A stretch of DNA of 64,000 bases from Phymatolithon calcareum (lineage: Eukaryota > Rhodophyta > Florideophyceae > Hapalidiales). Positions 32,573-41,820 of the stretch are shown one piece after another; within the stretch, counting starts at the first letter, position 1; each line of letters begins with the position of its first letter. A program made the translations under genes and the position numbers. Below the pieces are notes generated by a model. The model did no database searches. It was not told the origin of the DNA and saw only the letters and a list, made by a program, of their open reading frames with translations. The stretch is taken from assembly GCA_977006965.1 (NCBI GenBank), contig OZ345367.1:496001-560000 (forward strand). The letters run 5' to 3'.

Positions 32573-33403
32573 TCACAACCCTGCACGCGCCATCTCCACA
32601 TCATCGGGTTTCCCTGACTCCGCTGCCGACATGGACAAAAATGTGACCCATCCCACGTTCACAGCAGAGCCAAACACAACGCGGTAAGCAGCCGGCACAA
32701 TTGCAAAGTTGACCATATTGACCATCGGCCACAGCTTGAGCGATGCAAAGAATGCCGGACAATGTTCCCTAGCCAAGGTGGAGTGCACCGAGTCGACACT
32801 TCGTCCCTCAGCAAGATGCATGAATCCGAAGAACAAGACCAGAAACACATGTGACATGAACAGCTGATCAAGCGCCATCTTCGCAAACGCGGCTCGCAAC
32901 CCGGACGTGCGAACCACACGGTCCAAAATGGCATACCATCCATGTGTGACCGGACCAGCAATCAACAATCCATATACAAGAAACCGTGCCAAACGTTCCG
33001 CCTCCAACACAGGGCTGGTCATCACCTGTGCTAAATAGTCCGACAACATCATGAGAAGGCCGGAGGTGACTGCCTTTGTGCGCACAGGCGCCACCATCAA
33101 CTGTTTCGAATAGCGCGCTAAAATGGTGGCCAACACTGCGCCGACCGCCGACAGGGAGCGCAGTGGATCCCAGTCATCATCGCGGTCATCGCGACGGAAT
33201 GATGGAGGGGCGCCGCCGCGCGGTGGGGATGACGAAAGGGTGAGAAGTGCGTCGCCGCTAGCGTGCAACGGCAAACCGGCGAGGGAAGGGGTGAGCGCGA
33301 GCGGTCGCTGCTGCAGGCAGAGCGAGCGTCGAAGGGAGGAACGGAGGGAGACAGAGGCGCGCGGCGCGACGACCGGCGAGGAGAACGCGGACGGGAGCGC
33401 CAT
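32573..33403 (-). CDS. Mpv17/PMP22-family membrane protein
   Basis: The Mpv17/PMP22 family comprises small four-helix membrane proteins of mitochondria, peroxisomes and plastids. Here the family block covers about the last 180 residues: RYSKQLMVAPVRTKAVTSGL (start of the domain), SDYLAQ, ARFLVYGLLIAGPVTHGWY, KMALDQLFMSHVFLVLFFGF, LKLWPMVNMVNFAIVPAAYR and VGWVTFLSM. The WP..N..NF..VP..YR motif is diagnostic. I prefer the ATG at 33403 (276 aa), because the first about 45 residues then form a Ser/Arg/Ala-rich, acid-poor leader (MALPSAFSSPVVAPRASVSL) like a plastid or mitochondrial transit peptide. An upstream in-frame ATG at 33583 would give 336 aa with a non-transit-like start. There is no sign of introns. 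The next gene is 1.3 kb away on the same strand. Confidence 0.85.
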   Translation of the reverse strand: MALPSAFSSPVVAPRASVSLRSSLRRSLCLQQRPLALTPSLAGLPLHASGDALLTLSSSPPRGGAPPSFRRDDRDDDWDPLRSLSAVGAVLATILARYSKQLMVAPVRTKAVTSGLLMMLSDYLAQVMTSPVLEAERLARFLVYGLLIAGPVTHGWYAILDRVVRTSGLRAAFAKMALDQLFMSHVFLVLFFGFMHLAEGRSVDSVHSTLAREHCPAFFASLKLWPMVNMVNFAIVPAAYRVVFGSAVNVGWVTFLSMSAAESGKPDDVEMARAGL

Positions 33404-34891
33404 ACACGGCGTTAACGAGGAACAATATCGACTGGAAGGGGAAGAAGGGCCGTCTGATAGATGGGCGGGATATTGGAGGCCGAGTGAGAATGCGGGGTTT
33501 ATATCAACTGCAAGTCCAAATTTGAAACTTTGGGTAGGTATGAACGGAGTACGTATTGGGCGGAAATTACGGCGTCGGCGCATGCAGGGAAGGAACGTTT
33601 GAGAACGCTACGAAAAAATATCGTAGATCGTGGAAGGCGGAATGAAACAATGGTGCGCTGTGAAAAGACTGAGGGCAACTGGCAGCCGCACAAAGGACTT
33701 CCACGTGTGAAACGATGCTTGGTTATCATAAGTAATGATCAATCTATGCTGATCGATCTCGGCCGAAATTTCGTGCCCATCTCCCGGCACATGATCGAAA
33801 AGTTACTGCTATCATACGGTGACAATTGGTGATGGATAAGGGGAACGTTGCAGAGTGTTCGCCCCATTCGCTCCGCGCTGGGCTGCAGATCTTAATCATG
33901 ATGATTTATATTAATAGCATTCCGAAACACTGGCTTCGGAGTAGCAAGGGTCTTGTCGTTAACTTCTCCATGCGAGAGTTAAGGACTGACAGTTTGTCTG
34001 TCCGATACATGTCGAGCATCCCGACACTCAATCAGCATATCTCATGTCAGTCGCACATTGCGTCTTGGCGTTATACTGTATGTGTCGCGATGCTCAGCCA
34101 GCATGACGAGCTCAGGGTTACCTTTCTCTAACCACTATGAGTGGCCTGTGTGGGCTGCATACTGCGATATCAGTGACATTCTTTGTTGAGTTGTATCTGG
34201 TTCCCGGATGTGAATATGAAGAAAAATGAGAGCAAGTTCATCGTCTCGAACTCTTCCTGCCTTTCGGACTACATCAAGAGTGAAACATCTGTTACCCGTA
34301 GGTACACCAGTGCGATGTAAGCTCGAATCGTGGCCAAAGAGATTCGGGCATACTCTCTGTAGTTTGACTTCTTAAGCAAGATAGCCTTCTCCAGCAGAGG
34401 GAACCATGAACTAAGCATCAAATGCAGCATGAAGAGCATGCTTACTTGCAGGAGAAAACAGAATGAACACAGAAAAAGCTCGAGATGAGATTTTGCTCAG
34501 CAGGACCGTCATAAAGTACATGCAGAACGAAGAAGGTATATGCCGAAGCCAAAGTAGTTACAGTTGAGTTCACGTCTCCGCAATCCCGTACAAGGTATCG
34601 ATTTGGTACTAAATCCATGAGCGCTTTTCTAAGGAAAGAAGCAACTGACTAAGGGCAAGTCTTCGTCACGACGAAGCCTTGCCCTTATATTCGTAAGACT
34701 GAGGCTTTTTCTTCTAAAAAAAATCACAACGTAAAGTTCATCAAAAAAACTCCCCACTTGCAACAAAAAACATTTCCAGTACATCAGTACGTACAAATCC
34801 GCCTCCATGAGGACTGTGTGCGTGCACAAGCGAACGGCGTAACTGAGATGGTGAAAAGTTTCAAACATCCACTCTTCCGTTCCAACAATTG
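33404..34891. other. Intergenic between two minus-strand genes
   Basis: It holds the probable promoter and 5' leader of the Mpv17-like gene and the 3' end region of the aminotransferase gene. Short frames on both strands are not supported. Confidence 0.4.
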
Positions 34892-36127
34892 TTACACAAG
34901 CACATGCTTGCGAATGCGCGCCCACGCAAGAGCGAGTTCCTTTCTGGATACTGCAGCAAAACAAAGACGAAACCATCCATACGACGTGGAAAAACACTCG
35001 CAACCGGGAGTTAAAATGACCTTGCAGTCAAGGATTTTCTCCCATAGGGCCATTTCTGAATCATGCGATGGAGGTCCTTGCATCCATTTACCCAAGTTGA
35101 CCCAAACAAAGAAGCCTGCCTGTGCAGGAACGAACGGTACATTGTCCGCTTGAAAAAGGGCTGTGATTTCCTTGTACGAAGCGGCAAGTCTCATGCGATT
35201 TTCCGCCAAAAATTTCGACACGAATGCATCATCCGCGAACAAATTTTGCACCGCCCATTGTGTCATTCGGGACACATCATTGAAGATCGATATGCGCGAG
35301 ACGCACTCAAGAAGAACTTTCGAATGCGACAAGATCACTCCGAAGCGAAGACCGGACGCGCAAAAGTCTTTTGACAAAGACCACACAATGTGGATATCAT
35401 CGCCGAGCTGGTTGTCAAGTACTTCAGCGACAGAGTAAAACTTGGCTTCCCCATATGTGCTCAGTGCGTACAGTTCGTCGAATACGGCGTGTATTTCCCG
35501 TCGTCGCGTCCATTCTACGATGTCACGAATGGTGCTTGGCGATAAGACCTCACCGGTCGGATTTCCCGGCGTACAAACAATAACGTATCGAATTCCCGAA
35601 TTTTCACCGCCCGCCTCTTGCCATGCGCGCTCAAACACTTCTGCAGAGACCGCGAATCCGTTCTCTTCGTCAAGCCTGGCAATGACTGTTCGGACGCCTG
35701 CACGCAACGTGGCGCATTTTTTGAAGCCGGGGTAACCTGGGCCGACAATCATCACGGCATCTCCAGGGTCACAAAGTGCAAAGGATAGCATATCTAATGC
35801 ACCACCGGCACCACATGAGAACACAAGCTGTTCAGGATCAACCGGATTCTTCGTGATGAATCGAGACATAAAGTTGGCCATGACTTCTGCACAGGGCGGG
35901 TCCGCCGCCATGGCGGTGTACGTGAGGTTTTCATCTGGCATTGGAGGAAGACGCGATAGCGCAGACGATACTATCGGAGAAGAGATTTTGTTCTGTGCAA
36001 CGGCAAGGGAGATGTAGCCAGTGGGGTTAGTTTCCGAGTAGAGATCGTTAAATGTGGCGTTGACCTTGCCGATGTATTCCGGCGTCGGCCGGGACGCCCA
36101 GGTTGAGCGTTTCGAAAGTGGAGGCAT
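34892..36127 (-). CDS. ACC-synthase-like class I/II aminotransferase
   Basis: This is a PLP-dependent enzyme of fold type I, closest in motifs to 1-aminocyclopropane-1-carboxylate synthases and their aminotransferase relatives. The ATG at 36127 gives 411 aa, the usual length; a longer reading would begin at a TTG. In this numbering, GYISLAVAQN is near residue 40, TPGNPTGEVL near 187 (Asn189 contacts the cofactor), FDELY near 216 (Asp217, Tyr220), SLSKDFCASGLRFG near 250 (Lys253 forms the Schiff base, Arg261 holds phosphate) and WFRLCFA near 385 (Arg387 binds the substrate carboxylate). All key residues are present and the frame is intact, so it should be active. Whether it makes ACC or only transaminates cannot be told from motifs; many algal members are probably general aminotransferases. 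No targeting peptide is evident. Confidence 0.87.
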   Translation of the reverse strand: MPPLSKRSTWASRPTPEYIGKVNATFNDLYSETNPTGYISLAVAQNKISSPIVSSALSRLPPMPDENLTYTAMAADPPCAEVMANFMSRFITKNPVDPEQLVFSCGAGGALDMLSFALCDPGDAVMIVGPGYPGFKKCATLRAGVRTVIARLDEENGFAVSAEVFERAWQEAGGENSGIRYVIVCTPGNPTGEVLSPSTIRDIVEWTRRREIHAVFDELYALSTYGEAKFYSVAEVLDNQLGDDIHIVWSLSKDFCASGLRFGVILSHSKVLLECVSRISIFNDVSRMTQWAVQNLFADDAFVSKFLAENRMRLAASYKEITALFQADNVPFVPAQAGFFVWVNLGKWMQGPPSHDSEMALWEKILDCKVILTPGCECFSTSYGWFRLCFAAVSRKELALAWARIRKHVLV

Positions 36128-36839
36128 AGTGAACAAGAGTAAGACTGCTAAGTTAAGCTCGTCTACCAAGAGGAATGTCCGCTAGAGGCAGTCGAGTTAT
36201 TTGAAAGCATGCAAGGGATATGTACCAAGTGCACATAGGGCGATATAGGGATGTGGACACCAGGGATGTTCCTCAAATGGGCCCATCAGCGACAGAGGAG
36301 CTGTCACGGTACGAGTATTGAGGTACAGCTTCAAATTGAATGCGGGTAGATCTCGTTCGTACGAGGCCCTCAATTAGGGCCTGGAAAGGCCATGGTGCGC
36401 AAGGAGGAATGAAAAACCGCCTGATCCGTACACTATCCCCTGGCAGGCACTCTGCGGCAGCAGATGTAGAGCGGAGTCATGTAATTCGTAGGCGCTGCCA
36501 TCCTCGGAGTAGAACAGAGACCAATGATCATCTGGGGTACTTTCCCGTTTCAATGTTCTTCGATTTCCTTGCTCATCCTTCACGGCTCCCAGGGACAATT
36601 CATCGGGACGAGACAAGATGGAAGCGAACACCGTGGTCTCTTGTGAGACAGACGGGTAAGGACACCCCGTCCATTGATTTACCTGCCCTGTGATGATGCT
36701 CCAAAGTGGTACTGAGCTCGTTACTGTCCAAAATGGCGTCTCGAGAGTGCTTTGCAAATATGACACGGAAGCAGGGGGAATCTTCACCAGGTACTTTTTA
36801 CTTCCGCTAGAAGGTATGACACTTGAATGGTCCTAAGTA
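36128..36839. other. Intergenic between aminotransferase and R2-like element
   Basis: This includes the 5' leader of the aminotransferase gene. A 117-codon plus frame (36340-36693) overlaps a 137-codon minus frame (36374-36787); neither is recognisable. Confidence 0.35.
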
Positions 36840-39047
36840 TCAGTCACCGGGGTCCGGAGGCCAGGCCTCTGGACGTTCGGTCCTAGGTCTCCGTGCATTG
36901 ATTGCCAGGCTCACGTATTCGTGTATGGCGCACGTAATTTGCGTAACAAATATTTCTCTGAGCACACCTTCAGGGAGCGCGCTAGTGCATGCTCTCTGTC
37001 TTGCACGTTTCTCGATCAGATCGTGCGCGCTAGGGCTGAGAACGGCGTTGGTAGTCGCGGCGAACGGAAAGAACTGCACAGGCGGAATCCGATTCTTGAG
37101 AACAGGTGCGTACTTGGCGGTTTTTGCGTCATCTAATCGGACTAGTATTGACGTTGTGTCCTTCGTAGTCTGCGGAAGGTTGCATGGGGCATATGGGCTG
37201 GTGAACGTTACGTCTACCGCAACGTGGTTATTTAAATTCCCTGCCCCATGAGCACGTGGTTCGATGAGGAGGTCCGGTCGCCGCCGGGCCTCGCCAGTAA
37301 CGCGTTTGGGTTCAAATGTGTATTTCATTTCAGACTGATTTCCTCCGTAGAGGATGTATGCGATGCTGCTCAGCAGGCTGTTGTGTCGTCTTGTGTAGCC
37401 AGTGCTCCCCCTGTTGCATACACTTGCGTGATCCCCGTAGACGTCAAGTCGTTGCGAGTCTTGTGAGTTACGTCTACGCTTCGAGATATCAATGTGCCGT
37501 CTTTTCCGCAAGGGGTTCTCGTTCCCATGCCGTGTGTATGTGGTACAGTAGGGACACCAAGTGGGGTGTTGCGGTGTTGAGGAGGGGAATAGGGGGAGGC
37601 GGAGACGCCGCTGTATCGTCGTTTTCCAGATGGCCGGTGTGAGCCTGGTTCGCATTCGGAGGCTTGGCGTCATGGTGAGAACTCTGCTGGCGTCCTCTGT
37701 GGCGTTCTGGAGCATATGCGCACGCAATGTTTGCAACTCATGGTGCTGGATTCCCGAGAAGCTAGTGGGGCGTGGGAAGTGCATGGGTCGGCGAGGCGGA
37801 AGAAGGGAATCAAATGACACGTTGTGAACGGCGTCGAGAAGGAATCTCTGTGTTGATGGGTTAAACCCATCAGATCTCTTGGCGGAAGATCGAGCTAGCA
37901 AGTTTGGAATCCAATATTTCGGATCGCTAGAGATATCCGCGACCTCAGAATGCATCTGGCTCATGACTGGATGAAGAGCGTCAATTGGAGAGTAAGGGGG
38001 TGCCTGTGCCAGAAGTTCAGTAACTAGCTCTGTCGTGTCCACAACGGAGGCAATGTAAGCGGCGTGCCGTGTGGTGGAGGAGGATAGAAGGCCCATTCCT
38101 GCTTTCCGAATGGGGAGGTGTAGTAGTCTTCTTGCCGTGGTACCAGCTGCGAGTTGTTCCACCGGAAGCCTATGCACATGAGCGAATCCCTCAGCGAAGA
38201 TTTTGTCGAGCGTTTCACATGACAGCGCAAGTGGTGAAGGGGGCTGGCATCGGAGAGTGTAGACTACGTTAGGGTGGCTAGCACAGTATCGTTGCAGTCG
38301 GTAGCCGACCTGGGGGTGGCGTATCAGGGATATGTTCTCCAATAACTTCTGAACTTCCTTGGAGCGCGTATCAAGAGCGGCAGCTTCGTATCCGTCTGTG
38401 CCAATTGCGGCGCCAAACAGCGTAATTCCAGTATTCGGTTTCCGTTCAGAGTCCCATTGGAGGGCACAGGGAAGCTGGCGCAGGTAGTCGCTCGTCATTG
38501 TGGGCCACCATGCCCGGGTTTTGAGGAGGTTCAGTGTCAGGCCGTACTTGGCACACTCTTTCGCCAGCGTGCAGAGCACTGTGCGTGCGAGGTGCACTGG
38601 GGCAACAATGGACCCATCGTCTGCGTACCAGACGTGGAGAGGGAGGTCGAATTGTTCTTGGAGAGAGTCGATCACTGGCTGCAGGACGAGGCAAAAGAGA
38701 AGCATACCTAGCGGGTCGCCCTGTTGTGTGCCCGCTTTGGACCATATGATGTCCTCGCCACAGAAGAGAGGAGAATCTTCGCTGTAGAGGTAATGGACGA
38801 ATCGGGCCAGCCTGGGGACATTAAGGATGACAGAGTCAAGAAACGTTTGTCGGCAGCAAGTGCAACAATGAATTTCTCTTTGGCAATCATGAAGCAAAGA
38901 ATCAGTGGCCATAGTGAACCTACAAAGTCGTACATTCATCGGCAATACAAACACTTGCCCAACCCTTTGTCCACTGTTGTTCAGAGCATAGAGGTCTTTG
39001 CGATGCGCGCAATCTACCTGTTTCGTTGAACTCCTGGACGTTGTCAA
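36840..39047 (-). CDS. R2-like retrotransposon ORF: RT plus restriction-like endonuclease, 5'-truncated
   Basis: This 735-codon frame has no stop. RT palm motifs are near the start: SRQ-like CCRQTFLDSVILNVPRLARF, GTQQGDPLGMLLFCLVL (residues 106-122) and VWYADDGSIVAP (YADD 141-144). A thumb and linker follow. The C-terminal part has CPYC, then DVYGDHASVC and TRRHNSL, then RRRPDLLIE and VAVDVTFTSPYA (about residues 500-640). That zinc motif followed by R..H, PD and D(V)T is the restriction-like endonuclease of R2/CRE-type non-LTR elements, which nicks the target. The start is not ATG, and the early RT motifs (DLYALNNSGQRVGQVFV) are degenerate or continue in another frame to about 39186. No N-terminal zinc fingers are visible. 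It is a 5'-truncated copy with an unusually long intact ORF. Confidence 0.82.
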   Translation of the reverse strand: MTTSRSSTKQVDCAHRKDLYALNNSGQRVGQVFVLPMNVRLCRFTMATDSLLHDCQREIHCCTCCRQTFLDSVILNVPRLARFVHYLYSEDSPLFCGEDIIWSKAGTQQGDPLGMLLFCLVLQPVIDSLQEQFDLPLHVWYADDGSIVAPVHLARTVLCTLAKECAKYGLTLNLLKTRAWWPTMTSDYLRQLPCALQWDSERKPNTGITLFGAAIGTDGYEAAALDTRSKEVQKLLENISLIRHPQVGYRLQRYCASHPNVVYTLRCQPPSPLALSCETLDKIFAEGFAHVHRLPVEQLAAGTTARRLLHLPIRKAGMGLLSSSTTRHAAYIASVVDTTELVTELLAQAPPYSPIDALHPVMSQMHSEVADISSDPKYWIPNLLARSSAKRSDGFNPSTQRFLLDAVHNVSFDSLLPPRRPMHFPRPTSFSGIQHHELQTLRAHMLQNATEDASRVLTMTPSLRMRTRLTPAIWKTTIQRRLRLPLFPSSTPQHPTWCPYCTTYTRHGNENPLRKRRHIDISKRRRNSQDSQRLDVYGDHASVCNRGSTGYTRRHNSLLSSIAYILYGGNQSEMKYTFEPKRVTGEARRRPDLLIEPRAHGAGNLNNHVAVDVTFTSPYAPCNLPQTTKDTTSILVRLDDAKTAKYAPVLKNRIPPVQFFPFAATTNAVLSPSAHDLIEKRARQRACTSALPEGVLREIFVTQITCAIHEYVSLAINARRPRTERPEAWPPDPGD

Positions 39048-39223
39048 TCAAATCGTTCTCCTGCTTGCAAGTCCTTCGTTGCAACGTGGCGCTGAAGGCA
39101 TGCATAATCTGTTGCCAGTGTGCCAGCGCGCATGTACACATGTACCTCTTGCCATGCCTCGAATACTTTCCACCCATCATCAACACACTCTGTGTCTAAG
39201 GCTACCCTTCCCAGCCCCGTACA

Positions 39224-39673
39224 ATGCACCACCTGGATCTAGACAACATGTCGTCTTCTTCGACTTGCTCCAAGCCACCGCAAATGATCAGGCCGTTTCT
39301 TTCCGTGGATGCCAGGCGTATCCTTTCCACGCCGTGTAGGACACCGCGCGCACCGACGGTTGCTCCGGGCACGGGAGAAGAACAGACGGAAAAGCTTGAG
39401 CTTGAGAAACTCTCTCATCGTGGTTCGTCGGCTCCGATCGCAATTCCGAGCTCGGCAAAAGCTGTGCGCGCTCGGCTGGAGGCACGCGTTTCCCCGCTTC
39501 CTCTCAACGGTCTTTATAATCTTGACAGGCACATTTGGGAGACTGAGCATTACATTCTCGGGAAATGGGTTTCTGGTGTAGGTGTCGGTGCCAATGCCAC
39601 ATGTGCTGCGGACTCTCTGGTTGAACCCGGATCACCGCCTCGTCGCAACTTCTTTCAATACTACTCGAATTGA
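39224..39673 (+). CDS. Hypothetical protein, 149 aa
   Basis: The open frame begins ATG at 39224, with a second ATG at 39248. The first 60 residues are Ser/Pro/Thr-rich and basic (STCSKPPQMIRPFL, STPCRTPRAPTVAPG). A short charged helix follows (EEQTEKLELEKL), then GLYNLDRHIWETEHYILGKW and a C-terminus with RRNFFQYYSN. I recognise no domain. It follows directly on the truncated 5' end of the R2-like element on the other strand, so it may be an unrelated host gene or chance. A 103-codon minus frame overlaps it. Confidence 0.35.
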   Translation: MHHLDLDNMSSSSTCSKPPQMIRPFLSVDARRILSTPCRTPRAPTVAPGTGEEQTEKLELEKLSHRGSSAPIAIPSSAKAVRARLEARVSPLPLNGLYNLDRHIWETEHYILGKWVSGVGVGANATCAADSLVEPGSPPRRNFFQYYSN

Positions 39674-40689
39674 AAATTTTCAACGCCGTCGATCTTCAGT
39701 TGGTCTCCTTCAAGTGTCGTATTTATGTTAATCGTGGTGCAGCTCAGAATTTGAAGTGGGCGAAGTGTCTTCAGGGTTGTATCGCGTAGTTAGATTTTGT
39801 CGTGGAATTAGAAGCGTGAAGGAGCGAAAGTCAACAAGACAGCATTTCGATCAAACGGGACAAGTTGGCTGAACTCTTGAGACTGAAAACGGACCATCTT
39901 GCTTTCTCATGGCGTTGGAAGTCGTTGAAGGTGATGTCGTATGCATTACCTTCTGAGTTCCGCCGTCGTACTGATGCCCGGCAGATCTATTTTGTACGAA
40001 ATGTATTCAAAGAATTTCACAATAGTAAACCAAAATATAGAACACGACGACAGGAGATGATGACCATTGACGAGTTGTTTTACTGATGCGCATTGCTTGC
40101 TCAAAATCCTTACGCTGCAAAGATAAAACAATCCCTACATTACAACTTAGCAGTCCTCTCGTATGAAGCCGATGCTTGACCGCATCCTTAGGTGGTGAAA
40201 TGATGTGTCTTAAACGGTTAATGTAGGCCAAACTTACGCATTTTATTGAATCCTAAGAGAAAGCAGTCCCGATGGCTGCATATTCTAGTGATGGTGATCA
40301 GTTCGTACTTTGTGGTTTTCTATGTAAACTGCGTTTTTCCAGAAACCCAACTTGGAATATTTCTTATCCTCCATTAGTTCCATCGTATCGAAGTCATTAC
40401 ATTCTGGCTATTGCATCGCGACGAGGCGAGGCAAAAACATCAATCTTACTGCCCATTTTATGGTAATACCCCCTCATCAGTTTGCGCGAAGGACCAGGCC
40501 ATAAACTAAACAGAGAAAAGTGGCTTTTGAAAAAGAGTACTGTAGAACCGGATTGAATCTCGAAATGAAGATGAATTTTATTCCGGTGTTTCCAAATATA
40601 CAACTATCAACCTGCGACGAAACGAAAAATCCCGATGCTCGCAAGAACAGAAACACTCCGTTCGACGAACAAGTTCAATTTGCACCCGG
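39674..40689. other. Intergenic, no supported gene
   Basis: A 73-codon frame at 39865-40086 (MAELLRLKTDHLAFSWRWKS) is the only notable one. It has no recognisable domain. Confidence 0.35.
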
Positions 40690-41820
40690 TCACCACAATC
40701 CCGACCACACGGCGGGAATGACGGGCACAGTGCGCAGCAAATCGACAGCACGTTCCGCCAAATCACGGAGCCGACCGCAGCGCATAAGAAGCGGAGTACC
40801 AGCACGCAGCGGAGCAAGAAGAGCATGTGCCGCCGACGGACGCACGGCCACAGTGAAGGAGGATACAGATATGCCATCCACAATGACATCCCCGTGCAAG
40901 GTGTGAGGCGCGAACAAACCCTTGTCCACAACACTCCTAACTTGCGTAATCGTCGTTGTTGCACCAGATTCCACAGTGACCACATCGCCCCGCTTCACAT
41001 TCGCGGCCGGAACGAGCACACCATTCGCATACACTAAGTGACCAGCCGTGAGCTTGAGCGCACGTCCATTGCCTGTTTGCAAATACACAAACCGCGCCAC
41101 TGCTTTCTCATCACGGTGCGAAAAAGTGTAGACACGAGAGAACACACCGGGACGTGCAAGCACTTCATCGCCAACTTGAATCTGGTCCATGCGACGCCGA
41201 CCATTGCGCGTCGTGACAAGTGCAGACGCTGGGAAGCATTGACGCTGAAGAAAAGGCCCGTGATCCAATCCCGGATGCACGGAATGATGCGCGATGTTAC
41301 GCTTGGAGATCTCTGCTCGTTCGGCCGGCTTGAGCGCCGCGCGGTACACACAAAGATGGGCAAAGTGCGAGTAAGTGGCATATAGATATTTCGGGTTGAT
41401 CGTGATACCGGACGCGCGATCATATTCTTTTCGCGAAGACGCCACAAACCACGATATGGCCGACGCGTTGAACGCCCATGGACCGCACACACGCGTTGCA
41501 GACTCGACGCCGGCGAAAAAGCGCTTCGAGCGACCTTTGACTAGCGTTGGGAGGTTGAGTCCGCTTGCGCGGATGAACTCGCCGGAACGGAGCACCTTGC
41601 CGCCCGGTCCGGAGCAGCGCGCCCCGTGCGCGGAGATGGAGGAGGCGGAGACGGTAAGCTTAGGCCCGATTTTTCCGTAAGACACTGTCTTGGGACAGGC
41701 GGTGTCGCGGCCGGTGTAGAGAGTGAAAGTTCGCTGCAAAAAGTGCTCGGGAGCCAAGAAGGCGGCCGCCGGCGCGAACAAAAGCAGCATCAATGCCGCC
41801 GGCATGGCGCGTGTGCGCAT
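40690..41820 (-). CDS. Secreted protein with C-terminal Hedgehog-type Hint domain
   Basis: The ATG at 41820 gives 376 aa. Residues 1-22 form a signal peptide (MRTRAMPAALMLLLFAPAAA). Residues about 23-194 are a novel N-terminal domain with cysteines at 42, 69, 112 and 157 and no family I recognise. The Hint domain begins at Cys195 (QCFPASALVTTRNGRRRMDQ then IQVGDEVLA), with LTAGH (Thr258, His261) as block B and TLHGDVIVDGISVSSFT as the block that precedes the end in Hedgehog proteins. The intein-type terminal Asn and following Cys are absent, so self-cleavage with transfer to a small nucleophile (Hog style) fits better than splicing. Cleavage before Cys195 would release the N-terminal domain outside the cell. 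The gene is intronless and intact, with no close neighbours. Confidence 0.85.
   Translation of the reverse strand: MRTRAMPAALMLLLFAPAAAFLAPEHFLQRTFTLYTGRDTACPKTVSYGKIGPKLTVSASSISAHGARCSGPGGKVLRSGEFIRASGLNLPTLVKGRSKRFFAGVESATRVCGPWAFNASAISWFVASSRKEYDRASGITINPKYLYATYSHFAHLCVYRAALKPAERAEISKRNIAHHSVHPGLDHGPFLQRQCFPASALVTTRNGRRRMDQIQVGDEVLARPGVFSRVYTFSHRDEKAVARFVYLQTGNGRALKLTAGHLVYANGVLVPAANVKRGDVVTVESGATTTITQVRSVVDKGLFAPHTLHGDVIVDGISVSSFTVAVRPSAAHALLAPLRAGTPLLMRCGRLRDLAERAVDLLRTVPVIPAVWSGLW

Noticed and set aside
33123-33602. 159-codon plus frame opposite the Mpv17-like gene start
   Set aside because: It is antisense to the Arg/Ser-rich leader, where GC-rich codons on one strand avoid stops on the other.
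36840-39047. Insertion in 28S rDNA, as expected for R2
   Set aside because: Flanking sequence on both sides shows no rRNA similarity; the neighbours are ordinary intergenic DNA and host genes.
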